Positions 13,220 through 24,310 are shown, counted from the first letter of the stretch. The stretch: DNA of 64,000 nucleotides from Holacanthus passer (GCA_025331565.1 JAFREQ010000090.1:496001-560000), one strand, 5' to 3'. Numbers and translations are program-made. Notes: generated from the letters alone by a model not told the origin.

Positions 13220-13665
13220 AAAGCTGCATTTCCACCACAGGAGCTCTCTGGGGTTCCTGTGCTTTTGACAAACAGGAACGTTGGGGGTGGGCGTTCTGAT
13301 TGGTCGAGAACTTGCGGCATTTTGTTTCAGACACCGTTTTCAAAAATCTGCAGCTGCGAACCTTTTTTTTTTTTCTTTTCATTGTGCTTTGACACGTCAG
13401 CACGGAGCCACAGAGGAAAGCAAATGATAGATGGACAGATGATGAAGTTCAGGCTGTGATTGTCATTAAAAAATGACATTTAAACAGTTGCTGTAAAAAC
13501 AATAAACGGTGAAAACAGTCATCGCTTTTTCAGACGTCAGTGAGCTAATTTGCCTGATCTTTGATGGTCTTTAAACCTCGATGGGAATGCAGACACCAAT
13601 GGACTAAAAGAGCCTTTTAGTTCCTTGAAAAGTGTTTCCTGGGACTAAAAGTTAAAAAAGAAAGC
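13220..13665. mobile_element. Probable decayed non-autonomous DNA transposon
   Basis: The block opens with TTTCCACCACAGGAGCTCTC then GGGGTTCCTGTGCTTTT, and closes with self-complementary ACTAAAAG-AGC-CTTTTAGT (13603-13621) followed by CTGGGACTAAAAGTT. The flanking pattern of AGGAAC/GTTCCT and ACTAAAAG/CTTTTAGT dyads resembles a teleost interspersed repeat I recall from fish introns. No transposase coding or clear target-site duplication is visible, so class and ends are uncertain. Confidence 0.4.
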
Positions 13666-14040
13666 TTTCGGAAGACACAGGAAAAGTCTGAGATGCCTGT
13701 GAACACGTGTCCAACAGGACGCTCTGTGCTCAGTAGTGTGACTCTGATTCAGCTCCTATTGATGTGAATGTTTCATGATAGTACAGCAGGAAATGAGCCA
13801 CCATGCACGACTGGACTAAAGCAAAATCAAAGTAATGAATGTATATTAATCCAGTCTCGCAGATGAACATCTACATTGCTCTGACTTACATATACATCCG
13901 TTGCTCCACACAGACGCAGGTGGGCTGGATAAATGGAGACATTTCAATAACAAAGATATTGCCTTTAATTCAAAATGTTAAGTGCGGTGTTGTTCGTCAG
14001 AGACGGAGCTAATGATCTGCTCACAATGGAAACGAAAACA
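13666..14040. other. Non-coding stretch, no gene seen
   Basis: Unique sequence without a recognisable feature. Confidence 0.5.
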
Positions 14041-14300
14041 TAAACACGGGGACGAGAGGTGAGAGAGCAAATAGGAGAGAAATAATATAAAGATAAAGGA
14101 AGAAATGTGGAAGAAGAGATGGAACATGAAGAGGAGGGGGAGTGAAAGGAAGCGAGGAGACAAAGGTCAGGAGAGAAACTGACACAGAGCAGAAGATGGA
14201 GATAGACATTTAAGAAAAAAAAGAGAATTAAAATAATCGGACACAAAGAGAGAATCCAAGAAAAGACACGGAGACAAAGAGAGACGGCGACAACAGGATT
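14041..14300 (+). repeat. Purine-rich tract
   Basis: The + strand is A/G-biased for about 260 bases (GAGAGA, AGGAAGAA, GGAGGGGG). The long minus-strand Leu/Ser/Phe frames are its shadow. Confidence 0.75.
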
Positions 14301-14309
14301 CGCATTCAA

Positions 14310-14620
14310 GCTCTGTCAGACTCTTCTTTCAGCCTATTAATTAAAGCCCATCGTGATTGTTCTAAAAATGAACCAGCCAGTCGGCAGACAACCTCACACA
14401 TCATTAAGTCTCTGATTACATCTACAGCAAGTCTACCGCTTCTTTAAAAAAAAGAAAAAGAAAAAAGAAACAGAAATGATCACAGCTACAGCTATTAAAT
14501 AAGGCAGAAATCATTACATGTGCTGTCAAGTCAACAGCTATTAAATAGGCCTGAAAAACAATGACAGTGATGCTGATTCGTCCTCTGATATTTCTCCATG
14601 GTGAGAAATGAGACTGGGCG
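14310..14620. promoter_or_regulatory. Candidate conserved non-coding element with repeated CAGCTATTAAATA
   Basis: CAGCTATTAAATA occurs twice (14489-14501 and 14534-14546) in a block that also has CCTATTAATTAAAGCCC, TCATTAAGTC and AAATCATTACATG. Repetition of a 13 bp AT-core motif 45 bp apart suggests clustered binding sites. A purine patch (14605-14695) follows. Conservation is untested. Confidence 0.35.
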
Positions 14621-14699
14621 GGAGGCAGGGAAGGGAAGGAGGAAGGAAGGATGAAAGATAGGAAGCGAAGCCCCACAAAGAAAGAGAGAGAATCAAAGG

Positions 14700-14995
14700 C
14701 CTAACAAGCCAACAAAGTGCGTTAGACAATTAGCTTTCCATGAATTCCCGACATGTGTGAGCGTCTTTTATTCTCCATTTCCACAGCGTGAAATGAGAGC
14801 GGAGACACAGATCTCTCCAAGCCAACGCCGGCCGGCTAATTAAGCAGTGCCGGCCGAGCTCTGAGTGCGATTCTCCCCTGCCATCGTTGTTTTCTTGGAG
14901 GCTTTGGAAACAAATGTGCTCTGTGTAGTTCGTTATTCAAGAGAGAGAGAATCCATTCATGAAGCAGATTCAAGAAAACAACATTAGATAAGGCT
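14700..14995. promoter_or_regulatory. Candidate conserved non-coding element
   Basis: It includes CAATTAGC, GCCGGCCGGCTAATTAAGCA and a CpG-containing core next to AT-core homeodomain-type sites. The sharp change to a poly(T) run at 15000-15012 marks its right edge. Confidence 0.35.
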
Positions 14996-14999
14996 CCTT

Positions 15000-15940
15000 T
15001 TTTTTTTTTTTTGACTTCAAATTTTGGCCCTGGAACTAAACAGTGTTGTTCCTTGTGTCTTGTTAAAAGTTTGGCTGCAAGAGAATCCAAACACGAATTA
15101 CTGTGACTGAACTGGAACAAAACACAGGAACCAGAAATGTTTTATAACCTGGGAAACTGTTTTACATTGGTTTGTTTGGATTTGGATTTTTTTTTCTAGT
15201 TATCAAGAGAAAATGTTGAGTATCATAGTTGAAGTATTCAATTGATAAAACAAAACCAAAAAACATTAATTGAGGCCGATCACTGAAACTTTGTATCTTG
15301 AATCACAACATGTAGTTATTCATATTAAATGTATGTTTTCTTATTAAAGGATCAGTTCACTCAATTCACAAGAAACACAAAGTTCTTCAAAAGGAGGCAG
15401 TTTCATTAAAAAGTTTCACAGTCGGGTTTGTAGATTATCTGTAGTTAACATTTTCACCTTCATTGTGTTTGTTTGGCACAAATCTGCGAGACAGAAGGCT
15501 TCGTTTGTAAAAGCAGTTCTCTCTGCTTTGATTTGTTTTTCAGAATTTTTTTTTTTTGCAATATCAGTCAAACTGGTTTCGGTTTATTCATTTAAAGAAA
15601 AGCTTTTATGTGTTTTTGACTGAACTCCAAATCAAAACTTAATCACTAGATACCAGTCGAGTTAGAGATATGAACCAATCTGTCACAATAATGGGAAGGA
15701 TGAATGATTGTTAACAATCAGTGATCATTGCTGACTCATATTCAATGGAGACAACATCAATTTGTGAGATGAAAAGTTTCCATTTGTCCAGAAAACAAGC
15801 TTCAAAGTTGAAACCTAGAGTCCAAAGTTTCTCTGTTTGACGCCGGCCTGTCACTAAACTTTGTCCTGAGTCGTGGTGCATTGAGACCTGCAAGTGTTGA
15901 AGGTCAAAGTGGCTCAGTGTTATACTGTAATTCACATGGC
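15000..15940. other. Non-coding stretch, no gene seen
   Basis: A T13-14 run at 14999-15012 and T-rich patches near 15188 and 15545 lie in otherwise unique AT-rich sequence. Confidence 0.5.

Positions 15941-15942
<2 letters not shown>

Positions 15943-15986
<44 letters not shown>
15943..15986. repeat. (CA)n microsatellite, left arm of inverted pair
   Basis: About 22 CA units, complementary on the same strand to the GT tract at 16135-16190. Confidence 0.95.
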
Positions 15987-15990
<4 letters not shown>

Positions 15991-16134
15991 AGTGTGCATT
16001 AGAGAGCGAGAAACGGTGTGTCAGAGTAAGAAGTCTGTCACAGAGGAACCAATAAATGGAAACTTTGATGGCTCAGACCACAGGAGACACACACAGGACT
16101 TCAAAGACGCTCGACCTGCCACTGCTCACACCCA

Positions 16135-16154
16135 GTGTGTGTGTGTGTGTGTGT

Positions 16155-16185
<31 letters not shown>

Positions 16186-16190
16186 AGTGT
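16135..16190. repeat. (GT)n microsatellite, right arm of inverted pair
   Basis: GT units are interrupted by two GAGT units. It lies about 150 bp from the CA tract at 15943-15986, so a transcript could fold the two into a long duplex. Confidence 0.95.
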
Positions 16191-16945
16191 GCACGCTGAG
16201 ATGAGGGCAGGCATTGATCCGGAGAGGATAGGTACAGTGGGACGGGAGTTTGAAGAGAGATCTGATCCTCGACCACAGCGGCGATAACGTCGACAGTGAA
16301 TCTACATGTGAAGGTGGTGAAGAGAGACTCATTGATGGAATAATGTAAAAAAGTCAAATGTAAAGAATAAAGAAAATAAATATCACTGACAAGGAACATA
16401 AATCAGCCAGAACAGGGTTGAAGATTGCAGCATGTCAGCATTAAAAAAAAGTCATTTCCACTGCATCCATTTTTTTGTGTTTGTTTGTTTTTATGTTTGT
16501 TTGTTTTGCAAAATAAATATTTTTTTCTTTTCAATTCATTCATCAAGAATTAGTGAATTAGAAAATTAAAAAAATCACTCATTAAACCAGCATTAAAAAC
16601 TAAAAAAAGATCATGTGAAATTCTTTGAACTCTATATTTCATCAGAGCAGAGATAAATACACGCATCAGGACAAAAATACTTTCTTGCTAAAAATATCCA
16701 ACAAATTATCAAGACCTTCGGTTCGGGAGAGCAGGCTCCTACAGAGAAAGGAAGGCGTTTTTCAAAACTATGAACCTTGTTAACAATAAAAATTTGAATA
16801 AAAGTTTTTGGATTCTCGGGCCGTGGCGAGGCAGTAATTGAGGTTCAAAGAGAGAAGTTGAGAGAGAGACGCTGAGAGGTCATGGTGTAAACTTAACAAG
16901 AGAAGTGAGCAAGACTTCTGCAGTCACACTCCTGCATTAGATTTC
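16191..16945. other. Non-coding stretch, no gene seen
   Basis: (TTTG)n-like T/G runs lie at 16472-16508, then AT-rich unique sequence. Confidence 0.5.
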
Positions 16946-16948
16946 TGC

Positions 16949-16974
16949 TGTGTGTGTGTGTGTGTGTGTGTGTG
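16949..16974. repeat. (TG)n microsatellite
   Basis: About 12-13 TG units. Confidence 0.95.
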
Positions 16975-17039
16975 GGTCTGTGTGCGGTCGATAACACATG
17001 ACCCGACACAAAGCCATATCCCACTGTGACTAACAACAA

Positions 17040-17180
17040 AGACAGGTGGAGGAGGAAGCTGAGAGGGCAGGACAGTGAGAGACAGGAGGAGGAGGAGGAG
17101 GAGGAGAGGAAATGTTAGAAGGGTGAAGTGGCAAAAGGGAAGAATGGGGAGGAAGAGGAAAGAGAAGAGGAGGATGTGAG
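17040..17180 (+). repeat. Purine tract with (GGA)n
   Basis: A/G-rich + strand with a (GGA)n core at 17086-17106 and AGGAAGAGG strings. It is a low-complexity tract. Confidence 0.8.
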
Positions 17181-17695
17181 AGCAATTTTGATAACAAATG
17201 ACCTGCCACAGAGTCCACATACCTGTAGCAGAGAGAGACTTTGGACGGTGGCTATTATCACTTCAAAGCCTCACCGGGAGCTGGAAAGTTCTCACTGACT
17301 TGTGTAAGGTAGACCAGTATTTCTCCTGCAGGCCGTCAGCCGTGGAGAGTCCAGGCTGCTCGAGCGCCATTCAACCTGTGTGACGGAAGAAAACCTTCAA
17401 AACAAAACACAACTTATTCTGAGAGACAGAAGCACATAAGGAAATTAAAGCATTAAAGCAACGTATGGCTTCAACGTGAAGCAGCTCTAATACATTTTTT
17501 TTTTTATAATAACAATATGATCAATGACGATGTGAAAACAGTGAGTGAAAGCAATGAGAATTCTAAATCTGCAGCTCTCGTTTATTACAGATCTCCATTG
17601 TGAGTTTCAGGCCCAACCTGCAACTTCACTGTTTTGGTTCATTGCTCTCGTAGTTTGCATGTTCGTATTGTGTTTGGCTGCAGGCGCCGCTTGTA
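17181..17695. other. Non-coding stretch, no gene seen
   Basis: Unique sequence with a T11 run near 17496-17507. Confidence 0.5.
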
Positions 17696-17699
17696 CCTG

Positions 17700-17816
17700 C
17701 TCACAGACCAAGTAGCTGGTGAACATAGTGAAGAATTTAGGAGCTAAAGAATCAGATGTTTCCCTCAGGACTTGGTAGAGACCAAAAACAGAGCTAAAAG
17801 AGAGTGAATATTGGAG
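17700..17816 (+). repeat. Interspersed repeat fossil, related to 30060-30184
   Basis: The string CTTGGTAGAGACC...CAGAGCTAAAAG...GTGAATATTGGA matches, with drift, GTTGGTGGAGAAC...CAGAGCTGGAAG...ATGAATATTGGA at about 30139-30184 in the same orientation. Two diverged copies in one window point to an interspersed family. The wording also matches a teleost intronic repeat I recall, but I cannot name its class. Confidence 0.45.
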
Positions 17817-17819
17817 TTC

Positions 17820-18500
17820 GATTCGTCAAGTGAAGACCGACTCTGAATGAATGCTAATGTTGCTCCATAACTGCTGAGTGTGGGAAAAAAAAGTGTTTGC
17901 TATATTAAATTTCTGTCTGAAGAAATGATTTCAACAAAATAATGTTTTTGCGTTCATTTTCAAATTCTCAGATAGCTGTTTAAAATGACTCAAGAGGGCA
18001 GTCACACAGTTCATTCATACAGAAATGATAAACATGCAATCGCTCAGACTTTCAGTGTTATTGGTAGCTCAAGTCCCTTTAGTCCATTTTTCACTCTACT
18101 AAATTATACTTTATTTATACTGAATTTAGTTACAGACAGCATCAGTATTTTTTATTGTATTGAGATTTGTTGTTCATAGAAAAATGAGGCAACTCATGGG
18201 GCATCTTCAAAGCCAGAAATGTTAAAATCATACACAACTTTGAGTGTTGTGTAGTTTCCTAAAGCCGCCACTAGAGAGCACTAAAGAGTCTATATTTTAC
18301 AAATGGCACTTTCAAATAATAAAACATAATGTCGACAGTTCTTGGAAACATCAGTTGACCGAACTGTCTTCAATCAAGGTCAACTTACTGGCTTGTTCCA
18401 GAGCTTTCGACTGTATTACATCTTGATTGGGAAATATTTACTCAGTCGTCACGTCACTGTCTATTTCAACTGTTGCGCTTCTTCATACCCTTATTTTCTT
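17820..18500. other. Non-coding stretch, no gene seen
   Basis: A small dyad ACACAAC-N7-GTTGTGT lies at 18232-18252, next to GCCGCCACTAGAGAGCAC. The latter is loosely CTCF-like and may be repeat-derived. No gene is visible. Confidence 0.45.
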
Positions 18501-18508
18501 TTCTGCAG

Positions 18509-18700
18509 TTTTCAGCATCACTCCATATCACTTGCACCGACACTGAGCGTAAACAGATAATGAGGAATGTGGCGTTAATGTATGTGGCTCATATGAGACG
18601 GAGTAAGAATTTGCACCGAAACAGCTTTTCATTCAAGTTTAATTAGAATTAAATGGCTTTGATTTTTTAACATTTTTAACAGGTTAACACTCCAGTAACC
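18509..18700 (+). other. Exon-like frame or conserved non-coding element
   Basis: A good splice-acceptor string (TTATTTTCTTTTCTGCAG) ends at 18508, and the frame behind it stays open for 45 residues (FSASLHITCTDTERKQ...) to a TAG at 18644-18646. No protein family is recognised. The DNA from 18560 on (GTGGCGTTAATG, AAGTTTAATTAGAATTAAAT) looks more like an enhancer block than coding sequence. I favour non-coding. Confidence 0.2.
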
Positions 18701-20550
18701 TGGGAGCTGTGATATCTGGGTGTGTGTTTGCTTGATGCCTGTTGTGTATGTGTGATCTGCTTCTTTCAAGTCTTGCGCTACATTTGCGAGGATCAAAGTC
18801 AGTTTAGACGGATTAAAGACGTTTTCGGAAGCGGAGACATTGTGGTTGGTCTTCAGTTCTCTCCAAACGCTTTATCTCAACAAGGACCCTCAAAAGAGAA
18901 GAAGTGTTTGTGTGTGTACGTGGGTGTTTGTTCTGTTTTTCATGTTTCATTTGCTTCACTTAGTCACTGAATTTGTGCTAATAAGTCACATCAAAGCAGG
19001 AGAATTAGATGTTTGTGCAAAATATATATGTGATTACTCATTAGATCAGGGAGAAAAATGTCTGAAGGAAAGTGCAAAGTTTGTAATTCCTCAAACTCTG
19101 AGAAGAGACGATGCCATTAGAGCGTAAAACTGATGTGGATTTGTTTTCGCGATGTGACTCCGCACTAATAGAAATGCAACAATGGTTTTCACTCGCAGTC
19201 ATTTGTCCTCTTCAGTCTGACGCTTCAGGACTTTAATAGCAGGAAAAAACAACTTGTAAACACATTTGAAAAGTTTAATTCCTCATTACGGAAAATGCAG
19301 TAAAAGCAAGCAAATAGTAAATATGCCTTTTTACAGCAGCGGGCCTTGCACGCAAACGTCTCTCTGTGATTTGTAGATGCTTGAATTTACGGCGTCTCTT
19401 AAGGCTGAGAGCCAACAGATATTTTTTTAAAAAGTGAAGCAGTGATGTTCGTTGTGTTCGCTCTCTACATGTGACTTTGTAAGACAGAGGAGACGTACCA
19501 ATAAATTATAAAGATTTTACTTTAATCAAATCACTTTTTCACAGGTTTTAAAACTTGTAATCAACATTTATTACTTAACTAATCCTTCCTTAATTTCTTT
19601 GCTGATATTTCATGAATCTTTAGATGTTTTTAGGTGAGTTTCATTCATGGATTGTTGGTGGGTGGGATCTCCTGAGTTCCCAGTCGACCCACAGTTTGTT
19701 TTAAGCTAAATTATAAAGCGTTTCTGAGCAGCACCTTCTCCTCTGTGGTCTTTGTATTATTTTGCAGTTATAGGACAAGAATATTAAAATCAATATTTTG
19801 ACATAGTCAGAAAATTAGGTGTAAATAAAAAATGTAAATAAAATGGCTGAAATCCATTTAGCTGCTTTGGTTGAATGATATTGTTCATGTTGTCTCACTG
19901 TCACACTGAGTCATTGTTAATGTCAATGTTGTGCTTTCGCTATCAAAAGTCAAAAATGACAAAGGACTATTTTCTCTCCACAAAACTGCTCATGAGGCTT
20001 GTGATACCAAACAACACTTATTTCACACAGCTTGTTAGAGCTAAAATCAAATGGGGAAAGTGCTGCAGTGTCTGAGCCGAACCCTTAAAAGCTGTGAAAC
20101 GACTGGAGGAAATTCAAGTTAGAGTTAGAAGTGTCAGCACGGATAAGAGGAAACTGTTGAATCCTAACAGATGAAATTAAACTCACACAGTCGACAGCAC
20201 ACGTCTCATCAGGTGAAAGTGAAAACACCTGAGAAGGTGGAGAACAGGTGCGTTAATGAGTCCTGGTTGTGGAGCCTCCTTTTGTGAACAGCAGCATTTT
20301 GTTGTCTCTGTGCAGTTTGTTTCTCACAGGCTTCATGCTGATGAGTTCATACACCCACAGATTGCTGCTTTTCTCATCTGTCTCTATGTGTTTTCGTGGC
20401 TCTTTTCCAAACAAGTAAATCTGCTCTCGGTACAGTTACAGACCTTTAAAACAGTGACTCACAGAACAGGGAGGCTTATTAAACTTTTTTGGCCAGAAAT
20501 CCATGGAAGTGAATCGTCTCACACACCCCGGGACCAGACTCGTTAAAAGT
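18701..20550. other. Non-coding stretch, no gene seen
   Basis: It includes TG-biased patches at 18720-18750 and 18905-18935. The frame at 18722-18970 follows a CTTTCAAG string, but the residues match nothing I know. Confidence 0.45.
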
Positions 20551-20559
20551 TTTAATTCT

Positions 20560-20940
20560 AAGATCCGTGTTAAGGGTCATAAACTTTTATCAACTGAGGA
20601 CTCGAGCTGAGTGTGTTTAATCTCGCCCTTTGACCCGGGCTCATTAAAAACATCAGCTCTTCTTGTCGGACGATAATCGGCATGAGAGAGTGATTATGGA
20701 GACAATATTTAAACTTGGACACACGGGGCCAAAGAAGAGAAACATGGTGGTGAGGTTACGTCCTCCATGTACCTTAAATTTACTGACCACTGAGGATGAA
20801 TTTAGAAGATTTAATCTGTGGCGTCTGTATCAACGTCTCCTTGTAGATTCTGAGCCAAACTATGTTCATATTTTCAGACATGTTTTTCAATGTTGGTTAG
20901 ATATTATGTTGCGAGGCCATAATTTGTGTTGAACGAGGCT
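20560..20940 (+). other. Regulatory-looking block with a 78-residue open frame
   Basis: 20560-20690 has TTTGACCCGGGCTC (nuclear-receptor-like half site) and AT-core motifs. From ATG at 20696 a frame runs to a stop at 20932 (METIFKLGHTGPKKRNM...). Its composition is balanced and charged, unlike the repeat frames, but it has no homologue I recognise and its length is unremarkable. Confidence 0.2.
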
Positions 20941-20949
20941 GTAACATCA

Positions 20950-21185
20950 ACCATCGGCTCATCTCCATCATTCTTCTTTCCCATCCTACTTTCTCTTCTT
21001 CTCCTCTCAGTCTGTTTCTTCTGAGACGCGTTTGTAAATTGAGTCCAGTAAATTACACCAGCGACTCTCGGCTGGTATTTCATAACTGTCTCTCTGTCTT
21101 TCTCCCTCACTCATTCTTTGTTTCCTCCCGTCTCTATCTTTTCTCCCTCCTCCGTCTCACCCTGTCTCTCCCTCTTTCCATCAAC
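20950..21185 (+). repeat. Pyrimidine-rich tract
   Basis: The + strand is C/T-rich (TTCTTCTCCTCTC, TCTCTCTGTC, CTCCCTC). Minus-strand Arg/Glu frames are shadows. Confidence 0.65.
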
Positions 21186-21560
21186 AGCGGCCTCCAAATA
21201 GACCGCGCAGTGGATTAATGATCTCCTGCCTTTTATATTGTGTGTGAGATGATGTCTGCGACTCTGTGCGAGCGAGTGTGTGTGCGAGCGCCGTCCTTGG
21301 TCTGGCATTAACAGTTCACGTGGGAGTTGATATTAGTCTGGGCTGACAACAGCGATCCATTTTACACTCGCGCAAACACACGCGCACACAGAGCGAGCAG
21401 GAATTAGGGTGACAAGATGGCAGCTCGTCGGTGACTTGTCAAAATTTTTCATCCCGATCCAATTTCAGTCGTTAATTCAGTCGTTTATTATTTCGTGTGG
21501 TGAGTGCGGGGGTTACACTTCCTGTCCAAAGTGAATTAAGAGAACAAAGAATTTCAGTGT
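21186..21560. promoter_or_regulatory. Candidate conserved non-coding element
   Basis: GTGGATTAATGATCTCC, TTTTATATTGTGTGTGAGAT, GGCATTAACAGTTCACG, AGTTGATATTAGTC and TCGTTAATTCAGTCG form a motif-dense, CpG-containing block between a pyrimidine tract and plain DNA. Conservation is untested. Confidence 0.35.
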
Positions 21561-21830
21561 TTCGTGTGTTTTAGCACAGATTAGCACTATTACCTCTGCC
21601 AATAGGTTGTGTGTTTTTCTCCCACTTCATTGGCAAAACACCTCAAACACCAGTTAACAGACTTTAATAAAATTTGGGAGAAAGTTGCACCATGAACCAG
21701 TGTTTTTGGATGAATCCAGGTTTTATTATTTCTAACTATTTTGTCATCAAATACTGAGAGAAAACAAGCAGCATCTGTCGTCCATGACTGTATTACTATA
21801 CAATTGAAGATCTAGATGCAAATGAGCTGT
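21561..21830. other. Non-coding stretch, no gene seen
   Basis: Unique AT-rich sequence leading into the V-SINE. Confidence 0.5.
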
Positions 21831-22082
21831 ACCTGCTTATCCTGTGGAGGGTTTGAGATGATCCCAGCTGACATCGAGCTACAGCCTGGACAGTTTGCCA
21901 GTCAATTACAGACCCGACACACGGAGACCACACACGCTCACATTCACGCCGACGAGCAATTTAGAGTCGCCAGTTAACCTGAGCAGCATGTGTTTGGACT
22001 GTGGGAGGAATCCACAGGAAACATGGGCAGAATATAGTTTGGAGGAAGTAACTGCTAATTTCTGCTCACTCTTCCACCACCT
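21831..22082 (-). mobile_element. V-SINE (DANA/Mermaid-type) copy, internally shortened
   Basis: On the + strand the hallmark order is seen: GCTTATCCTGTGGAGG, ATCCCAGCTGACAT, GCCTGGACAGTTTGCCAGTC, ACATTCACGCC, GCAATTTAGAGTCGCCAGTT, AACCTGAGCAGCATGTGTTT and GGACTGTGGGAGGA. This is the antisense of the conserved region of vertebrate V-SINEs, so the element is on the minus strand. After GAATATAG (about 22035) the usual segment is missing. The sequence continues AACTGCTAATTTCTGC...CCACCACC, resembling the antisense of the tRNA-like 5' head, which suggests an internal deletion. It is a decayed copy without coding capacity. Confidence 0.8.
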
Positions 22083-22739
22083 GAGTAAAAGTATAATTAA
22101 ATAATGAAAAAAGACTGAATGACACTTCATGACAACAGCTCTCATAAAGACTCCTTCGTGTTCCTGACCCTTCACGTAAAGAGCTGTTGAGAGTGCGAGG
22201 TCCAAACGCTGACTCTCTGTAGTGACGACGGCTTGACTGCAAACTCTGCTGCAAACGTTGTCGACTTCTGTTTGCACATTTCCATGTTAGTGTCTTCACT
22301 TTAAGAAGGAGACAACACGTAGTCAAAGCAGTCATTGTTGTGCCGCCTGTAGTTGTGTGTTTGCAGCTCATTAACTGTAAAATTATGCCGCTCTGCCTTT
22401 GGTGAGAAGAGGAAAACATCACTGACTTCATCCCCGCGTGTGTCTGTGTTTCCCTATTTTAAATACGCATGTGTCCGACTGCTATTTTGTTTCCGGTGCC
22501 TCGTACGAAATCAGCCGTACGCTGCATGTGTGTCTTCATCTGCATTTTACTTGCAGGTCATTTTATATTCATGTCTAATTCCGGTTGTACATAATTGAGA
22601 GGCCGAGGCAGCGATGTTCGCAAACACAAACCTGATGAATTTTACAACACTTGGCAGCGGTTTACTGTGTTTTACAGCGTACACACAGACACGCATGGCT
22701 GCCCAGGGATATTCTGCCTCTCCAACGCTGTCCTACTTC
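22083..22739. other. Non-coding stretch, no gene seen
   Basis: Unique sequence. Overlapping open frames on both strands (22066-22431, 22353-22598) have no supporting motif. Confidence 0.45.
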
Positions 22740-22905
22740 TGCTTCGAGTTCATTTCCTCCTCTCTCGTCATTGTTAGGTTCCTTCTCTCTTTCTCTCCTC
22801 TGTCGCCTTTCTGTCTATCAAACCGTCTCTCTGATCGTTCCAGTCATTTCCTGCTCTGTCGACGACCTGTTCAGTTACACAGTGTCTCTTTCTCATCAGG
22901 CTTCT
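22740..22905 (+). repeat. Pyrimidine-rich tract
   Basis: C/T-biased + strand (TTCCTCCTCTCTCG, CTCTCTTTCTCTCC). Three frames are open through it because of composition. Confidence 0.6.
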
Positions 22906-23590
22906 TCCGTTTGTTTCCTGAGAACAAAGCGTTCTCATCTTCCACGTCTGTACTTTAAATACTGTTGTTAATAATGCAGGTGAAAGTTGTGCAGCAGCAG
23001 ATCAGTGATATTTTGCTGTTATGGAGGAAACAACCTGACTTTCTTCATCAACTGAGTGTTTCTTCTCTGTAGTTTGACCTCAGGGAGCAGCAGCTGCATA
23101 TTAACATTAACATCAGCTTTAAAACCTCAATGCAAAACACTGACACATGCACAGTGATGGAAAGGCATTAAGATACTTGCATCCAAGGTTTGAGGCTTTT
23201 AAGAGAAGGAGCCCAGTTTCTCAAAGCACAGAAACAAAGATATCTACATTGTCAGCTACAGATAACGACGGTGACTGGAGATCTAGTCCAGTCACTTTCT
23301 GCTGGTGTCAGACTGAGGTGTTGAGAGACGAGGGCACAGATATCAAGACAACTACTGAGCCTTTTCATCAAACATTATCTGACACCAAACCAGACATTTT
23401 GGAGATTGTGACAAACGCTCATTGAAGCCCTATGAAAAGCAGAAGTGTTGATGGCAATAAAACAGGACTGCACAGACGCTGCTCACTGAACAAGAGTTGT
23501 GAAGCTGCGGGAACAGTTTGGAGACTCGTGATTAAGATCACATGAACAGCTTATTAACTTGATGACTTTAGGTTGTGTTTATTAACTTGC
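22906..23590. other. Non-coding stretch, no gene seen
   Basis: Unique sequence; the frame at 23147-23425 is of chance length. Confidence 0.45.
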
Positions 23591-23594
23591 ACCA

Positions 23595-23795
23595 TAAAGA
23601 TAACCTGACGTGCCAGATGGTTTGTTACGCAGAACCATCTGAGGAGTCGTCCTCGGAAAGTGTTTGGAAAAGGACGGGCACAAAATACTTGACAGATGAT
23701 TGGATGAACCATCTGTCTATCACCATCTATCACAGGCTAACAACCAATCAGATCAGCAAACCATATGGCTGGTCTGGGATACAAATCATTATGGC
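23595..23795. mobile_element. Probable teleost interspersed repeat with hairpin
   Basis: An inverted repeat CAGATGGTT...AACCATCTG (about 23615-23641, loop about 9) is followed by GGACGGGCACAAAATACTTG and GATGATTGGATGAACCATCT; the GAACCATCTG unit recurs near 23707. The wording matches a repeat I recall as common in fish introns. No open frame or target-site duplication is visible, so it could be a short non-autonomous DNA element or a low-copy repeat. Confidence 0.4.
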
Positions 23796-24099
23796 TAAGT
23801 AATGAACAACAATTGTGCATCATTTCATTTATTGGATTTCAACTGTCAAAACTATTCAAACTATTCTCAGCTGTTGATCATCGCCTGCCTCTCTCTCTGG
23901 ACACAAAGTGCATTAAATGTAATTCAATATCCAAATAAATAAATGTTAACAATGTTAACAATCACATATGTGACCTCGATCAATTCCTAATTAGTCAGCT
24001 AATGCATTTGTAAATGATTGAGCTCATCGAGCTTCACACTCGATAATGATAACTAGAGTTCTATGTGTTGATTTTAGTAATAGATAAACCAGCAACAAC
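23796..24099. other. Non-coding stretch, no gene seen
   Basis: Contains a short direct repeat AATGTTAAC-AATGTTAAC (about 23941-23959). Confidence 0.5.
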
Positions 24100-24310
24100 T
24101 ATTTACCCTTTAGTCCTTTAGTCCTGACCCGGTAGATCTTTGCATGTCGCAGCACTTTGATTTAAGCCATTAGCTGTTTCATTAATCTGCAGACATCGAG
24201 GCTACGCCATCCACAGAGGAGAGGGAGACAGGACGGGGCAGGTGATTTGACTTCAACTTTTAAAAATTGTGCAGTGACAAGTGAGCAAACCGTCATAAAA
24301 AGGTGAGTAA
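24100..24310. promoter_or_regulatory. Candidate conserved non-coding element
   Basis: TTTGCATGTCGCAGCACTTT, AAGCCATTAGCTGTTTCATT and TAATCTGCAGACATCGAGGC are packed together. The texture is that of an enhancer block; conservation is untested. Confidence 0.3.

Noticed and set aside
13965..14309. 114-codon minus-strand frame rich in Leu, Ser and Phe
   Set aside because: It is the complement of a purine tract that lacks stop codons by composition.
18722..18970. Exon behind CTTTCAAG
   Set aside because: The polypyrimidine tract is weak, the frame is unrecognisable and runs into a GT-biased patch.
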